Shown one piece after another: positions 17,874 to 26,218 of a stretch of DNA of 64,000 nt (within the stretch, counting starts at the first letter, position 1; every line of letters begins with the position of its first letter). Origin of the DNA: Microbacterium resistens NBRC 103078 (GTDB taxonomy: Bacteria; Actinomycetota; Actinomycetes; Actinomycetales; Microbacteriaceae). The position numbers and the translations under genes are program-made. Under the pieces are notes generated by a model, which was not told the DNA's origin, searched no databases, and worked only from the letters and a program-made list of their open reading frames with translations. The stretch lies in contig NZ_BCRA01000010.1 in the NCBI RefSeq assembly GCF_001552355.1, positions 39,297 through 103,296 on the forward strand, written 5' to 3'.

Positions 17874-18812
17874 ATGCAATTCCCCCGTACGACGAGAACC
17901 CTGGCCGTCCTGTCCCTGGTCGCGCTGGCGCTTACCGGCTGTGCCGCGGGCGGCGCGGGCGGAGCCGACGCCGACGACGCCGGCGAGGAGATGGCGCCCG
18001 CGTTCGCGCTGCCGACGGACATCCGGACCCCGACCGGCGAGAAGGGACAGTTCGCCGATCTCGTCCCCGCCGACGAGGACGGCGTCTGGATCGCCGCCGG
18101 CTCCGGGCAGGTCGCACCGCTGCAGTACGTCCCCGAGGGCGGGGACTCGATCATCGGCATCGTCGCCGACCTCACCGCCGAGTACGCGCACCGCCTCGAC
18201 CTGGAGCTGAAGATCGAGCAGGTCTCCGGCGGCGGCACGATGCCGGGCGTCGAGTCCGGGCGGTACGACGCCGCGCTCGCCGCGGGCGACTTCGCGGAGC
18301 GGCGGACGACCGTCAGCTTCGTCGACATCCTCAAGGGCGGCACCGCGCTGCTCGGCAGCGCGCTCGCGCCGGCCGACATCAGCGGCGTCGAGGACCTCTG
18401 CGGCCACTCGCTCGCCGTCACCATCAGCTCGATCCAGCAGACGCGTGCCGACGAGGAGAACAAGGCCTGCACGGACGCCGGCAAGGATCCGATCGACATC
18501 CAGGCGTACGACTCCGTGCAGGCCGCGGTCCTCGCCGTGCAGTCGCAGCAGGCGGAGGTGGCGTGGTCCGACATCTCGCCGATCAACGTGATCCTCGCCG
18601 AGACGCCCGGGCAGTTCGAGCTCGTGGGCGACCTGATGTGGTACGCCCCGTACGGGGTCGCGATCGCCGCCGACCGCGCCGACATGGCGGAGGCCGTCCG
18701 CGCCGCCCTGCAGAGCATGCTCGAGGACGGCACCTACGCCGAGATCCTCGCGCGCTGGGGCAGCGAGAGCCTGGCGATGGACGAGATCGAGATCAACGGA
18801 TCCGAGTTCTGA
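17874..18812 (+). CDS. ABC transporter substrate-binding lipoprotein (polar amino acid type)
   Basis: Extracellular solute-binding lipoprotein, 312 aa, SBP_bac_3 family. The signal peptide ends in the lipobox ALTGC with Cys near residue 23. Family features include GVESGRYDAALAAGDF, a disulfide-forming LCGHSLAV segment and ILARWGSE near the C-terminus. The ATG at 17874 has AAGGAGGAG six bases upstream. Partner permease and ATPase genes follow directly. The ligand is likely a polar amino acid, opine or small amine, and is not determinable here. Confidence 0.88.
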   Translation: MQFPRTTRTLAVLSLVALALTGCAAGGAGGADADDAGEEMAPAFALPTDIRTPTGEKGQFADLVPADEDGVWIAAGSGQVAPLQYVPEGGDSIIGIVADLTAEYAHRLDLELKIEQVSGGGTMPGVESGRYDAALAAGDFAERRTTVSFVDILKGGTALLGSALAPADISGVEDLCGHSLAVTISSIQQTRADEENKACTDAGKDPIDIQAYDSVQAAVLAVQSQQAEVAWSDISPINVILAETPGQFELVGDLMWYAPYGVAIAADRADMAEAVRAALQSMLEDGTYAEILARWGSESLAMDEIEINGSEF

Positions 18813-19720
18813 TGACCACCGTCGCGGAGAAGACGCGGACGGGCCCTCCGGAGCCGGTGCTGGCCACGCCGCACATCGGCCGCCGGCGTCTGTCCTGGTG
18901 GATCTGGGGCCTGGTCGGCGCGTTCGTCCTGGTCGGTGTCGTGCACTTCATGGTGACCACGCCCGGGTGGCAGTGGAACCTCGTCGGGGAGTACCTCTTC
19001 AAGGAGGAGATCCTCCGCGGGGTCATGAACACGATCTGGCTGACCCTGCTGTCCGCGGTGACCGGACTTCTCGCCGGAGGCGTCGTCGCCTACCTGCGGA
19101 TGTCGGAGAACCCGGCGCTGAAGGCCGCAGGGACCGTGTTCATCTGGCTGATGCGGGCGATCCCGGCCCTCGTCGTCCTGCTGTTCATCTTCTTCCTGGG
19201 CGCGCTCGTCCCGCAGCTGACCATCGGCATCCCCTTCACGGACATCGTGTTCTTCTCGGTCAAGACGAACGACGTGATCAACAAGTTCACCGCCGCGCTG
19301 ATCGGGCTGACCCTGATCCAGGCCGCCTACGTGGGGGAGATCTACCGGGCCGGGATCCTCTCCGTGCCGAAGGCGCAGTACGAGGCGGCCGGGGCGATCG
19401 GGATGACGAAGGCGCGCGCCATGCGGCGGATCATCATGCCGCAGGCGATCCGGGTCATCATCCCGCCGCTGAGCAACGAGCTGATCACGCTGTTCAAGAG
19501 CACGTCGCTGGTGTCGGTGATCGGCTTCACCGAGCTGCTGACCTCGGTCCAGCTCGTCTACGGGCGGACCTACCAGACGATCCCCATGCTGCTCGTCGCC
19601 TGCCTCTGGTATCTCGTGCTCACGAGCATCGCGATGGTCGGCCAGAGCGCGCTCGAACGCCACTACTCGCGGGGATTCGTCCGTCGATCCAAGCTCAAGG
19701 CCCCGGAGGTGCCGGCATGA
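18812..19720 (+). CDS. ABC transporter permease (HisM/GltK type)
   Basis: 302-aa membrane subunit. About five membrane segments follow a roughly 30-residue cytoplasmic tail. The EAA loop of the family is present (EAAGAIGMTKARAMRRIIMPQA), and the domain opens with GVMNTIWLTLLSAVTG. The ATG overlaps the lipoprotein stop (TGATG). It should pair with the ATPase at 19717, whose start again overlaps (ATGA). A single permease implies a homodimeric channel. Confidence 0.92.
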   Translation: MTTVAEKTRTGPPEPVLATPHIGRRRLSWWIWGLVGAFVLVGVVHFMVTTPGWQWNLVGEYLFKEEILRGVMNTIWLTLLSAVTGLLAGGVVAYLRMSENPALKAAGTVFIWLMRAIPALVVLLFIFFLGALVPQLTIGIPFTDIVFFSVKTNDVINKFTAALIGLTLIQAAYVGEIYRAGILSVPKAQYEAAGAIGMTKARAMRRIIMPQAIRVIIPPLSNELITLFKSTSLVSVIGFTELLTSVQLVYGRTYQTIPMLLVACLWYLVLTSIAMVGQSALERHYSRGFVRRSKLKAPEVPA

Positions 19721-20514
19721 CCGAGACGATCCTCACCGTGCGCGGCCTCGTCAAGGAGTTCCACGGCACGGCGGTGCTCCGCGGCGTGGACCTGGACCTC
19801 GCGCGGGGACAGGTGGTCAGCATCATCGGGCCTTCGGGGTCCGGGAAGTCCACCCTGCTGCGGTGCCTCAACCAGTTGGAGGAGACGGACGGCGGAGAGA
19901 TCCGTCTGCGCGGCGAGCGGCTCGGCATCGAGACCGTCCGGGGGCGCCTCATGCGGGTCCGGGAGCGGGACGTGGTGCGCCAGCGCCGCCCGTTCGGGAT
20001 GGTGTTCCAGCACTTCAACCTCTTCCCACACATGACCGCTCTCGCGAACGTCTCGGAGGGACCGGTGCAGGTGCTCAAGGTGCCCCGTGCCCAGGCCGAG
20101 TCCGCCGCGAGGGAGGAGCTCGCCCGAGTGGGGCTGTCGGGGCACGCCGGGCATTACCCGACGGAGCTCTCCGGCGGCCAGCAGCAGCGGGTCGCGATCG
20201 CCCGGGCGCTGGCGATGCGCCCGGAGATCATGCTCTTCGACGAGCCGACCAGCGCCCTCGACCCCGAGCTCGTCGGCGAGGTCCTCGACGTCATCCGAGG
20301 CCTCGCCGCGGAGGGCATGACCATGGTGGTCGTCACGCACGAGATGGAGCTCGCCCGCGAGATCTCCGACGTCGTCGTGGTGATGGACGCCGGACAGATC
20401 GTGGAGACCGGTCCACCCGACCAGGTCTTCGCCGCACCGCGCTCGGACCGCACCCGGCGGTTCGTCGCGAAGCTCATCGCCGCACAGCAGGCAACCGACA
20501 AGGAGAACGCATGA
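19717..20514 (+). CDS. ABC transporter ATP-binding protein (GlnQ/HisP type)
   Basis: Cytoplasmic ATPase, 265 aa, energising the polar-amino-acid-type importer. Walker A GPSGSGKST, Q-loop FQHFNLFPHMTAL, signature ELSGGQQQRVAIARAL, Walker B MLFDEPTSALDPEL and switch His in VVTHEM are all intact. Its end overlaps the start of the aldo/keto reductase by four bases, indicating one transcript. Confidence 0.94.
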   Translation: MTETILTVRGLVKEFHGTAVLRGVDLDLARGQVVSIIGPSGSGKSTLLRCLNQLEETDGGEIRLRGERLGIETVRGRLMRVRERDVVRQRRPFGMVFQHFNLFPHMTALANVSEGPVQVLKVPRAQAESAAREELARVGLSGHAGHYPTELSGGQQQRVAIARALAMRPEIMLFDEPTSALDPELVGEVLDVIRGLAAEGMTMVVVTHEMELAREISDVVVVMDAGQIVETGPPDQVFAAPRSDRTRRFVAKLIAAQQATDKENA

Positions 20515-21473
20515 ACACGGCAACCATTGGCACGACGGACATCGAGGTCTCCCGGCTCTCGCTGGGATCCTGGTACACCTACTCGCGGCTGAGCTTCGAG
20601 GCCGGGGTGGACCTGGTCCGCAGCGCCCTGGATCTCGGGATCACGTTCTTCGACGTGGCGTACTACCGCAACTCCCCGCACACCGAGATGATCTTCAGCC
20701 GGCTGATCCGCGAGGCGGGTGCGCGCCGTGAGGACTACCAGCTCGCCGAGAAGCTCTGGTACTTCAACTATCCGTCGGAGTCCCTCAGCGACCAGACCGA
20801 CCGCATGCTGCGCCGGGTGGACGAGGAGTATGCGGACGTCCTCATCATCGAGCACCCCCGTCCCGGGATGAGCGTGGAGAAGCTCGTCGACGAGGTCACC
20901 GAGGTCGTCGACAGCGGACGCGCCCGGTGCTGGGGCGCGCTGAACTGGGTGCCGGAGGACCTGCTCGCCGCGCACGAGCACGCCGCCTCGATCGGCAAGC
21001 CCGGGCCGCAGCTCGCCCAGCTGAAGTACTCGATCGTCCGTCGCAACGTGGTGGAGGACCAGTACCGCGAGGTGGTCGCGCGCACGGGGATGAGCATCCA
21101 CGCGTCCGACACCATGGAGGGCGGCATCCTCGCGGGGATCCTGGAGCCGGAGCGCCACATCGGGATCGACGTGGGCGACATCCGGGCCCAGATCAAGGCG
21201 ACCGTGCCGGCCATCGTCGAGGCGGCGGAGGGCCTCGGGATCACGCCCGCCCAGTTCTCGCTCGCCTGGTGCCTGACGAACCCGCAGGTGGCGTCGCTGC
21301 TGTTCGGCGCGACGCGTCCCGAGCGGCTGCGGGAGAACGCGGAGGCGGTGCGCATCGCCGCCGAGCTCGGCGACCGCATCCGCGAGGCGGCGGAGGGGCT
21401 GGGGATCGACGCGCACGCGCTCGACGCCCCGTACACCCACGACCGCGCGCTGATCGGCGACTACGTCGCCTGA
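20511..21473 (+). CDS. Aldo/keto reductase (Kv-beta / YghZ-like)
   Basis: Cytosolic NADPH-dependent oxidoreductase, 320 aa, TIM barrel. The catalytic tetrad candidates are Asp and Tyr in FFDVAYYRN, Lys in LAEKLW and His in LIIEHPRP. The usual LGSW start and a C-terminal NADPH-binding FGATRPERLRENAEA are present. It is the last gene of the MarR-flanked operon and translationally coupled to the ATPase, so it probably acts on the imported compound or a breakdown product. Substrate unknown. Confidence 0.88.
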   Translation: MNTATIGTTDIEVSRLSLGSWYTYSRLSFEAGVDLVRSALDLGITFFDVAYYRNSPHTEMIFSRLIREAGARREDYQLAEKLWYFNYPSESLSDQTDRMLRRVDEEYADVLIIEHPRPGMSVEKLVDEVTEVVDSGRARCWGALNWVPEDLLAAHEHAASIGKPGPQLAQLKYSIVRRNVVEDQYREVVARTGMSIHASDTMEGGILAGILEPERHIGIDVGDIRAQIKATVPAIVEAAEGLGITPAQFSLAWCLTNPQVASLLFGATRPERLRENAEAVRIAAELGDRIREAAEGLGIDAHALDAPYTHDRALIGDYVA

Positions 21474-21542
21474 CCGCCCGGGCGGTCCCCCGTCCGGACG
21501 GGCGGGTCATCCGATCGCACGGGTGGGGATCGCACGGGTGAG

Positions 21543-21579
21543 GAGAGGGTCCGTGACGCCGAGCGTCGCGGACCCTCTC
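21543..21579 (+). terminator. Terminator hairpin after the aldo/keto reductase
   Basis: A 16-bp stem (GAGAGGGTCCGTGACG with CGTCGCGGACCCTCTC, one G-U pair) and a 5-base loop. The sequence after it is not T-rich. A 16-bp palindrome GACCGCCCGGGCGGTC at 21472-21487 overlaps the stop codon just before it. Confidence 0.7.
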
Positions 21580-21637
21580 GCGCGTCGGTCGGGCCGTGCG
21601 CGTCCGCGGACGGTTCGCGACCTCGCCTCGGAGCCGT

Positions 21638-21643
21638 TAGGAT
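21638..21643 (+). promoter_or_regulatory. -10 box of the tRNA-Ser gene
   Basis: TAGGAT 34 bases before the mature tRNA 5' end. The -35 region (near 21614) is weak. Confidence 0.4.
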
Positions 21644-21677
21644 GGTCAGGCGTGTCCGTTCCTCGGAGCGGGCGCAC

Positions 21678-21769
21678 GGAGACGTCGCATAGTCAGGCCT
21701 AGTGCACCACCCTGCTAAGGTGGAGTCCCCTCACGGGGACCGAGGGTTCAAATCCCTCCGTCTCCGCCA
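21678..21769 (+). tRNA. tRNA-Ser (anticodon GCU)
   Basis: A class II tRNA folds by eye. Acceptor arms GGAGACG (21678-21684) and CGTCTCC (21759-21765) pair perfectly, with discriminator G and an encoded CCA. The anticodon stem CCACC/GGTGG holds the loop CTGCTAA with anticodon GCT at 21714-21716, reading AGC/AGU. A long variable arm (GTCCCC/GGGGAC) and the T-arm GAGGG-TTCAAAT-CCCTC are present. Confidence 0.95.
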
Positions 21770-21825
21770 CACTTCTTCAGGTTCGGCGCGGTCCGTTCAA
21801 CCTCCGATCCGGCCGAGCCGCAGCG

Positions 21826-22638
21826 TCACGCGGACCGGCCCTCGGGCTCGGCGAGGTGGATGCCGAGGTCGGTCCGGCCGGGGTGGATGTCGTCTCGCAG
21901 TGCTCGCGTCCCCCGGTACTCGCCGTCGCGGAGCCGCCGGAAGGGGCGTCCGGGCTCGTCGTCGAGGTGCTGCAACCGGTCGGTGAGGCGGCGGATCTCC
22001 CGCTCGAATCCGTCGGTGCCGAGTCCGTCGGCGTCATGCACGACGTGCAGCGCGAGCGACTCGATCCCCACGTACCAGAGCGCGCCGTGCGTCAGCGGGA
22101 ACAGCAGAGAGTCCAGGTCGCCGCTGATGCCGCGCGGCCCGATCGAGCGCTCGTCCTCGCCCGCGGTCACGATGACGAGGGCGCGTCGCCCGGCCAGGCC
22201 GCCGTCACCGTAGCGGCGGGGGATGCCGAGCTCCGGATCGGCGTCGCCGTACGCGAAGCCGTTGGCGAGGACGCGGTCGAGCCAGCCCTTCATGATCGCC
22301 GGAACCCCGTACCACCAGAGAGGGAACTGCAGCACGAGCAGCTCGGCGGCGGCGAGCTTGGCCTGCTCGGCCTGCACGTCTGCCGGCAGCAGCCCCTGTT
22401 CGTACGCCACGCCCTGCAGCTCCACGACGTTGCCCGGGCGCCCGTCCTCGACGGCGAGGTCGCGATCGGAGAGGACGGGGTCGAATCCCTGCGTGTACAG
22501 GTCGGAGGTCGCGACCTCATAGCGGCGGGACAGAGCCTCCGTGCCGGCGTCGAACAGACGGCGATTGAAGGACGTGCCCCGGGGGTGCGCGAGAACCCAG
22601 AGCGCGTGTCCCGGGCGCGGAGGGTGGTGGATCGTCAT
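21826..22638 (-). CDS. NAD(P)H oxidoreductase, flavodoxin-fold (MdaB/KefF/NQO-like)
   Basis: 270-aa flavoprotein quinone/azo-type reductase. N-terminal phosphate loop region WVLAHPRGTSFNRRLF, then LVLQFPLWWYGVPAIMKGWLDRVLANGFAY, the family's isoalloxazine-binding stretch. The ATG at 22638 with GAGAGGA upstream is preferred over an upstream in-frame start that would add a 52-residue Pro/Arg-rich extension. The TetR gene ends about 98 bp before it on the same strand and probably regulates it. Likely role: two-electron reduction of quinones or other electrophiles. Confidence 0.85.
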   Translation of the reverse strand: MTIHHPPRPGHALWVLAHPRGTSFNRRLFDAGTEALSRRYEVATSDLYTQGFDPVLSDRDLAVEDGRPGNVVELQGVAYEQGLLPADVQAEQAKLAAAELLVLQFPLWWYGVPAIMKGWLDRVLANGFAYGDADPELGIPRRYGDGGLAGRRALVIVTAGEDERSIGPRGISGDLDSLLFPLTHGALWYVGIESLALHVVHDADGLGTDGFEREIRRLTDRLQHLDDEPGRPFRRLRDGEYRGTRALRDDIHPGRTDLGIHLAEPEGRSA

Positions 22639-22735
22639 GGGAGTCCTCTCGATCGGTGTTCCGTCTGTGGGGTTCTGTCTGTCGGGTTCTGTGGGCCGCG
22701 AGTGGTCTGTTGCGGGCCGGGTCCGCGCCCTGCGT

Positions 22736-23326
22736 TCAGCCGCCGGCGACGGTGACGATGATGCGCGCCAGGGCTCGTCGAGCGCGACCCTCATCCAGCT
22801 CGCCGGCGAGCGAGGCGCGGGAGAGCGCGTCCGCGGCCCCGGCCACGGCGTGAAGCCCCGCGGTGTCGACGGGCGTCCGGGCGACCGGCGTCAGCGCCGA
22901 GCGGCACTTGGCGAGATACGCGTCGGTGGCGTCCCAGCGGAGCCGCTCAAGGGTGGGCGAGCCGGTGAGGGCGGAGAGGACGTCGGCCAGTTCGCGCCCC
23001 TCGGCTCGCGCGCAGTCCAGGTACGCGCCGGCCATGAGATCCGCGACGGCGTCCAGGTCCGGCTCGACCTGTGCGAGCGCCGCATCGAGGGCGGCATGCT
23101 GACGGGCGTCGAACTCTCGGTACAGCTCGGCCAGCACCCCCGAGCGGTCCCCGAAGTGGTCGTAGACGAGGGGCTTGGCGACCCCCGCCCGCTCGGCGAG
23201 ACGGCCGAGCGTGAGCCGGTCCGTCCCCTCCTCGCGGATCAGATCGCGCGCCGCGGCGAGCAGCTGGGCGCGACGCTGCGCCTTCGGCAGCCGCCGCGGG
23301 AGAGGCGGCGTCTCGTGTGGGGGCAC
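22736..23326 (-). CDS. TetR-family transcriptional regulator
   Basis: Repressor with an N-terminal HTH (LTLGRLAERAGVAKPLVYDHFGDRSGVLAELY) and a variable ligand-binding helical domain, 196 aa from the GTG at 23326, which has GGAGGA three bases upstream. An ATG at 23374 would add 16 residues but lies inside the promoter-like repeat region and has no clear ribosome site. It likely regulates the reductase downstream and perhaps the divergent APH-like gene. Confidence 0.82.
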   Translation of the reverse strand: MPPHETPPLPRRLPKAQRRAQLLAAARDLIREEGTDRLTLGRLAERAGVAKPLVYDHFGDRSGVLAELYREFDARQHAALDAALAQVEPDLDAVADLMAGAYLDCARAEGRELADVLSALTGSPTLERLRWDATDAYLAKCRSALTPVARTPVDTAGLHAVAGAADALSRASLAGELDEGRARRALARIIVTVAGG

Positions 23327-23362
23327 TGCTCCTCCGTTCAGGGCGAGACGTGACGGTCGCAC

Positions 23363-23395
23363 GTAACTTACCATTCGTAGCTTACTCTTGGTAAC
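23363..23395. promoter_or_regulatory. Repeat-rich promoter/operator between tetR-like and APH-like genes
   Basis: GTAACTTAC (23363-23371) and GTAGCTTAC (23377-23385) form a 14-bp-period direct repeat. TTACC and GGTAA form inverted ends across 23367-23394. This AT-rich block between divergent genes is the likely TetR binding region. Confidence 0.4.
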
Positions 23396-23439
23396 CTCGG
23401 GCTGAGTGGCAAGGGCCGCGTTCAGGAGGGAGGCCCGTC

Positions 23440-24288
23440 GTGTCCGAGTCGATCCGTGCGCTCGACGCCGCCAAGGCCGTCTGCGCGGGCCTGGGTCTGC
23501 CGGTCGCGCAGGTGTCGATCCTGCAGGAGGCGAACCGGCTCACGCTGCGGCTGCGCCCGGCCGACATCGTCGCCCGGGTCGGACGGGGCGAGCATGCCGC
23601 CGCCCGTCTCGAAGTCGAGCTCGCGCAGGCGCTCGCCGACGCCGGGTGCCCGGTGGGGCGCGTGGACCCCCGCGCGGACCCGCGCGTCTACGTGCAGGAC
23701 GGGTTCGCCGTGACGTTGTGGGAGCCTCTGGACCGGGTGGCATCGGCGGCGACGGCACGCGAGTACGCGGACGCCCTCGTGCGGCTCCACGCGGGCATGC
23801 GGACCGTCGCGACATCGGTCCCGCGGTTCACCGCGCGGGTCGCCGCCGCCCTCGACGTCGTCGGGAGCCCGGCCCTGTCGCCGGAGCTCGGCGACGGGGA
23901 TCGGGAGTTCCTGCGCGGTCGCCTGATCCACCTCGGACGAGCGATCCACGATCGCGGCACCGAGCAGCTGCTTCACGGCGAGCCGCACCCGGGGAACGTG
24001 ATCGCCACCGCCGCGGGAGCCCGGTTCATCGATCTCGAGACCGTCTGCCGGGGTCCGGTCGAGTTCGATGTCGCGCACGTCCCGGCGGAGGTCGCCGAGC
24101 TCTACCCCGGCCTCGACCGCAGCCTGCGTGATGACTGCCGGGAGCTCGTCCTGGCGATGGTGGCGGCGTGGCGCTGGGAGAGGGGCGACCGGTTCCCGAA
24201 CGGTCCGCAGGTCAGGCAGGAACTCATGGACGTGCTTCGGTCGGGGGCCCCCTGGCCGACGCTCGACGCGTTGCGCAGCGCGGAGTGA
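23440..24288 (+). CDS. APH-family phosphotransferase
   Basis: 282-aa protein of the aminoglycoside phosphotransferase / choline kinase-like fold. The Brenner-type catalytic loop is LLHGEPHPGNVI (with E in place of the more common D), and the metal-binding motif is FIDLETVCRGPVEFDVAH. The GTG start has AGGAGGGAGG upstream. Many actinobacterial members have no known antibiotic substrate. No resistance role can be claimed from sequence. It stands alone, divergent from the TetR gene and convergent with the HNH gene. Confidence 0.8.
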   Translation: MSESIRALDAAKAVCAGLGLPVAQVSILQEANRLTLRLRPADIVARVGRGEHAAARLEVELAQALADAGCPVGRVDPRADPRVYVQDGFAVTLWEPLDRVASAATAREYADALVRLHAGMRTVATSVPRFTARVAAALDVVGSPALSPELGDGDREFLRGRLIHLGRAIHDRGTEQLLHGEPHPGNVIATAAGARFIDLETVCRGPVEFDVAHVPAEVAELYPGLDRSLRDDCRELVLAMVAAWRWERGDRFPNGPQVRQELMDVLRSGAPWPTLDALRSAE

Positions 24289-24309
24289 AGGCCCCGTCAT
24301 CCGCGGCGG

Positions 24310-25680
24310 TCAGACGAACTGGACGCGGGGTGTGGGGTGGTCGGTGTGGGTTCGTCCGGTGGGGTCGGTCCAGATGAGGGTGCCGTCGGGGCTCTGTGTC
24401 GCGGACCATCTCCACCGGTCGTCGTGGTGGGGGTGTTTGAGGGCGTGGTGCCCGGCGCAGAGGCAGGCGAGGTTGGTGATGTCGGTGGGCCCGCCGCGGG
24501 CGTGGTCCTGGGTGTGGTCGGTCTGTGTGCGGCGGGCGGGCATGCGGCATCCGGGGAATCGGCAGTGTTGGTCGCGGGCGCGGAGGTGGCGTCGCATGCG
24601 TTCGGTGGGGGTGTAGGAGTCGGTGCGGGTGAGCATTCCGGTCGGGTCGAGGAAGAGGCGGTCCCATCGCTCGGCGTCGGCGGCCAGCGTGCGGACGAGG
24701 GCGGGGTCGGCGGGGCCGTGACCGTCGTGTTCGGCGGGCCGGTCGTCGTCGCCGTGGAGGGTGGTCGCGGCGATGGTGACCTGGACGGTTCCGCGGATCG
24801 CCTGGGTGCCGGTCTCGGTGAGGGTGTCGGTGGTGGCGGCGAGGAGGAGGTCCGCGGCGATGTCGGCGCGGATCTGGTCGAGCGTGCGGTCGTCGGTGAG
24901 GGGTTCGTCGAGGTCGGCGACGAGGTGTTCGAATCCGGTGAGCTCTTCCCATTCCGCGGGCGTCGGCGGCGTGGTCCCGTCGGGGCCCTGGGGGCTGTCG
25001 GGGCCCGGGGGACTGTCGAAGGCGCCGCAGTCTTCGGCGGCGCGGAGCATGCGGATCTGTCGCCCGATGCCGGTGAGGCGGTCGTGCACGGCGTGCGCGA
25101 TCGGGGAGGGGAGGAGCAGGGAGAGCCAGCTCATGCCGTCGTCGGCGTCCGTGACGGTGACGCGTCGCCCGGCGCGGGCGCGGGCGAGGCGTTCGGTGAT
25201 CGTCCGGGGCGACACGGATGCGGCGACGGAGCGGGCGAACGCCTCGGTGCGTGCCGGTGTCTCCGCGGCGGCGTACGGGATGACCTGTTCCTCGTAAGCG
25301 GCGTGCGCGGCGTGGTCGTGGAGGTCCAGGGCCTGTGCGGCCTGCACGATCGCGGACGCGTGCCGGGCGCTGATCCGGCCCTGGGCGAGAGCGGACATCG
25401 TCGCGGGAAACCGGTCCCGAAGCGCCCACCCGGTGCCGAGCGCCTTCGCCGCCGCCGTCCGGGACAGGTGCAGCGCGGCGGAGATCTCCGCGAACATCGA
25501 CCGTTCCGCCTGCTCGAACCCGGCACTCCCCGCCGGCATCTCACGCAGCAGCAACTCGACGCGCTCGCCCAGCAGTGCCGCCTTCTCCGCCTCCCGGACC
25601 GCGATCTCCGCATCCAGCGCACGGCACCGCTCTACGATCTCCCGGCTCCGGAGGAGGTATGCGTCCTGGACTCCCGACAT
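24310..25680 (-). CDS. DUF222 / HNH endonuclease-domain protein (13E12-like)
   Basis: 456-aa protein of the DUF222-HNH family abundant in actinobacteria. The helical DUF222 region covers roughly residues 30-330. The C-terminal HNH motif has the zinc-type pattern CRFPGCRMP, the catalytic-region TDHTQDH, GGPTDITNLACLC and GHHALKH. The function of the family is unsettled. The upstream SOS-like box suggests DNA-damage induction. The ATG lies six bases after a TAGGCT box, so the mRNA may be leaderless. Confidence 0.9.
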   Translation of the reverse strand: MSGVQDAYLLRSREIVERCRALDAEIAVREAEKAALLGERVELLLREMPAGSAGFEQAERSMFAEISAALHLSRTAAAKALGTGWALRDRFPATMSALAQGRISARHASAIVQAAQALDLHDHAAHAAYEEQVIPYAAAETPARTEAFARSVAASVSPRTITERLARARAGRRVTVTDADDGMSWLSLLLPSPIAHAVHDRLTGIGRQIRMLRAAEDCGAFDSPPGPDSPQGPDGTTPPTPAEWEELTGFEHLVADLDEPLTDDRTLDQIRADIAADLLLAATTDTLTETGTQAIRGTVQVTIAATTLHGDDDRPAEHDGHGPADPALVRTLAADAERWDRLFLDPTGMLTRTDSYTPTERMRRHLRARDQHCRFPGCRMPARRTQTDHTQDHARGGPTDITNLACLCAGHHALKHPHHDDRWRWSATQSPDGTLIWTDPTGRTHTDHPTPRVQFV

Positions 25681-25686
25681 GACCTC

Positions 25687-25706
25687 AGCCTAGTACATAT
25701 GTTCGA
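25687..25706 (-). promoter_or_regulatory. LexA/SOS-like box overlapping -10 of the HNH gene
   Basis: On the minus strand TCGAACATATGTACTA (25691-25706) matches the actinobacterial LexA consensus TCGAAC-N4-GTTCGA except in the right half. It runs into the -10-like TAGGCT (25687-25692). Confidence 0.55.
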
Positions 25707-25763
25707 AACTCGCCAAGGGTCTGTGGGCAACGTCCCGTCGGAACGGCGCGCCCTGCCCAGGGT

Positions 25764-25979
25764 TCAGGCGGCCCCGCGCGACGGATCCCTCGGGTGAAGG
25801 AACACGGCGATGAGGGCCGCGGCGCCGATCGCGATCCCGGCATTGACGCCGAGCGCGACGCGCAGCCCGGGTAGGAGGGACGCCGTCACGACCGCGGTGA
25901 CGACGGCGGACATCACCGGGGCGCCGAGGGCGATGCCGATCTGCTGGCTCATCGTGACCAGCTCGGTCGCCGGTCTCGT
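25764..25979 (-). pseudogene. Remnant of an MFS (DHA2/EmrB-like) transporter, C-terminal end
   Basis: An open stretch encodes TRPATELVTMSQQIGIALG, then a hydrophobic helix pair and a polar tail. The SQQIGIALG motif is the helix-13 region of 14-TM drug/H+ antiporters, normally near residue 400. Nothing recognisable of the preceding 400 residues is present upstream (25980-26218), so this looks like the decayed 3' end of a deleted gene. An ATG at 25952 would give a 62-aa peptide but is probably not a genuine start. Confidence 0.55.
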
Positions 25980-26053
25980 CTGAGCCCGTCTCCCCCGAGG
26001 GGCCCGGGGCGCCGGGATCGGAGGTCCTTAGCGGCCCCGAGTGCGGCACGCCC

Positions 26054-26136
26054 GCCGAAGCCCCCTCCGCCCGCCGAAACCCCCTCCTGCGTACGGATGT
26101 GGGAGGGGGTCTCGACGAGGAGAGGGGGTTTCGCGG
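26054..26136. repeat. Compound inverted repeat with two left and two right arms
   Basis: Left arms GCCGAAGCCCCCTCC (26054-26068) and GCCGAAACCCCCTCC (26073-26087). Right arms GGGAGGGGGTCTCG (26101-26114) and GAGAGGGGGTTTCGCGG (26120-26136). Either right arm can pair with either left arm, giving alternative hairpins. It lies in the gene-free stretch 25980-26218, where nothing else was seen. Confidence 0.7.
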
Positions 26137-26218
26137 GTAGGCCGGCCGGGCGGGCGGCGAGCCTCAGGAGTCGCGCGGCGGCCGGGCCTCGGGAGCGGGG
26201 CGTGCGGTCGTCGCGGCC

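Noticed and set aside
23440..24288. Aminoglycoside resistance gene
   Set aside because: The fold matches APH, but the sequence shows nothing specific to a known resistance enzyme, and there is no resistance or mobile context.
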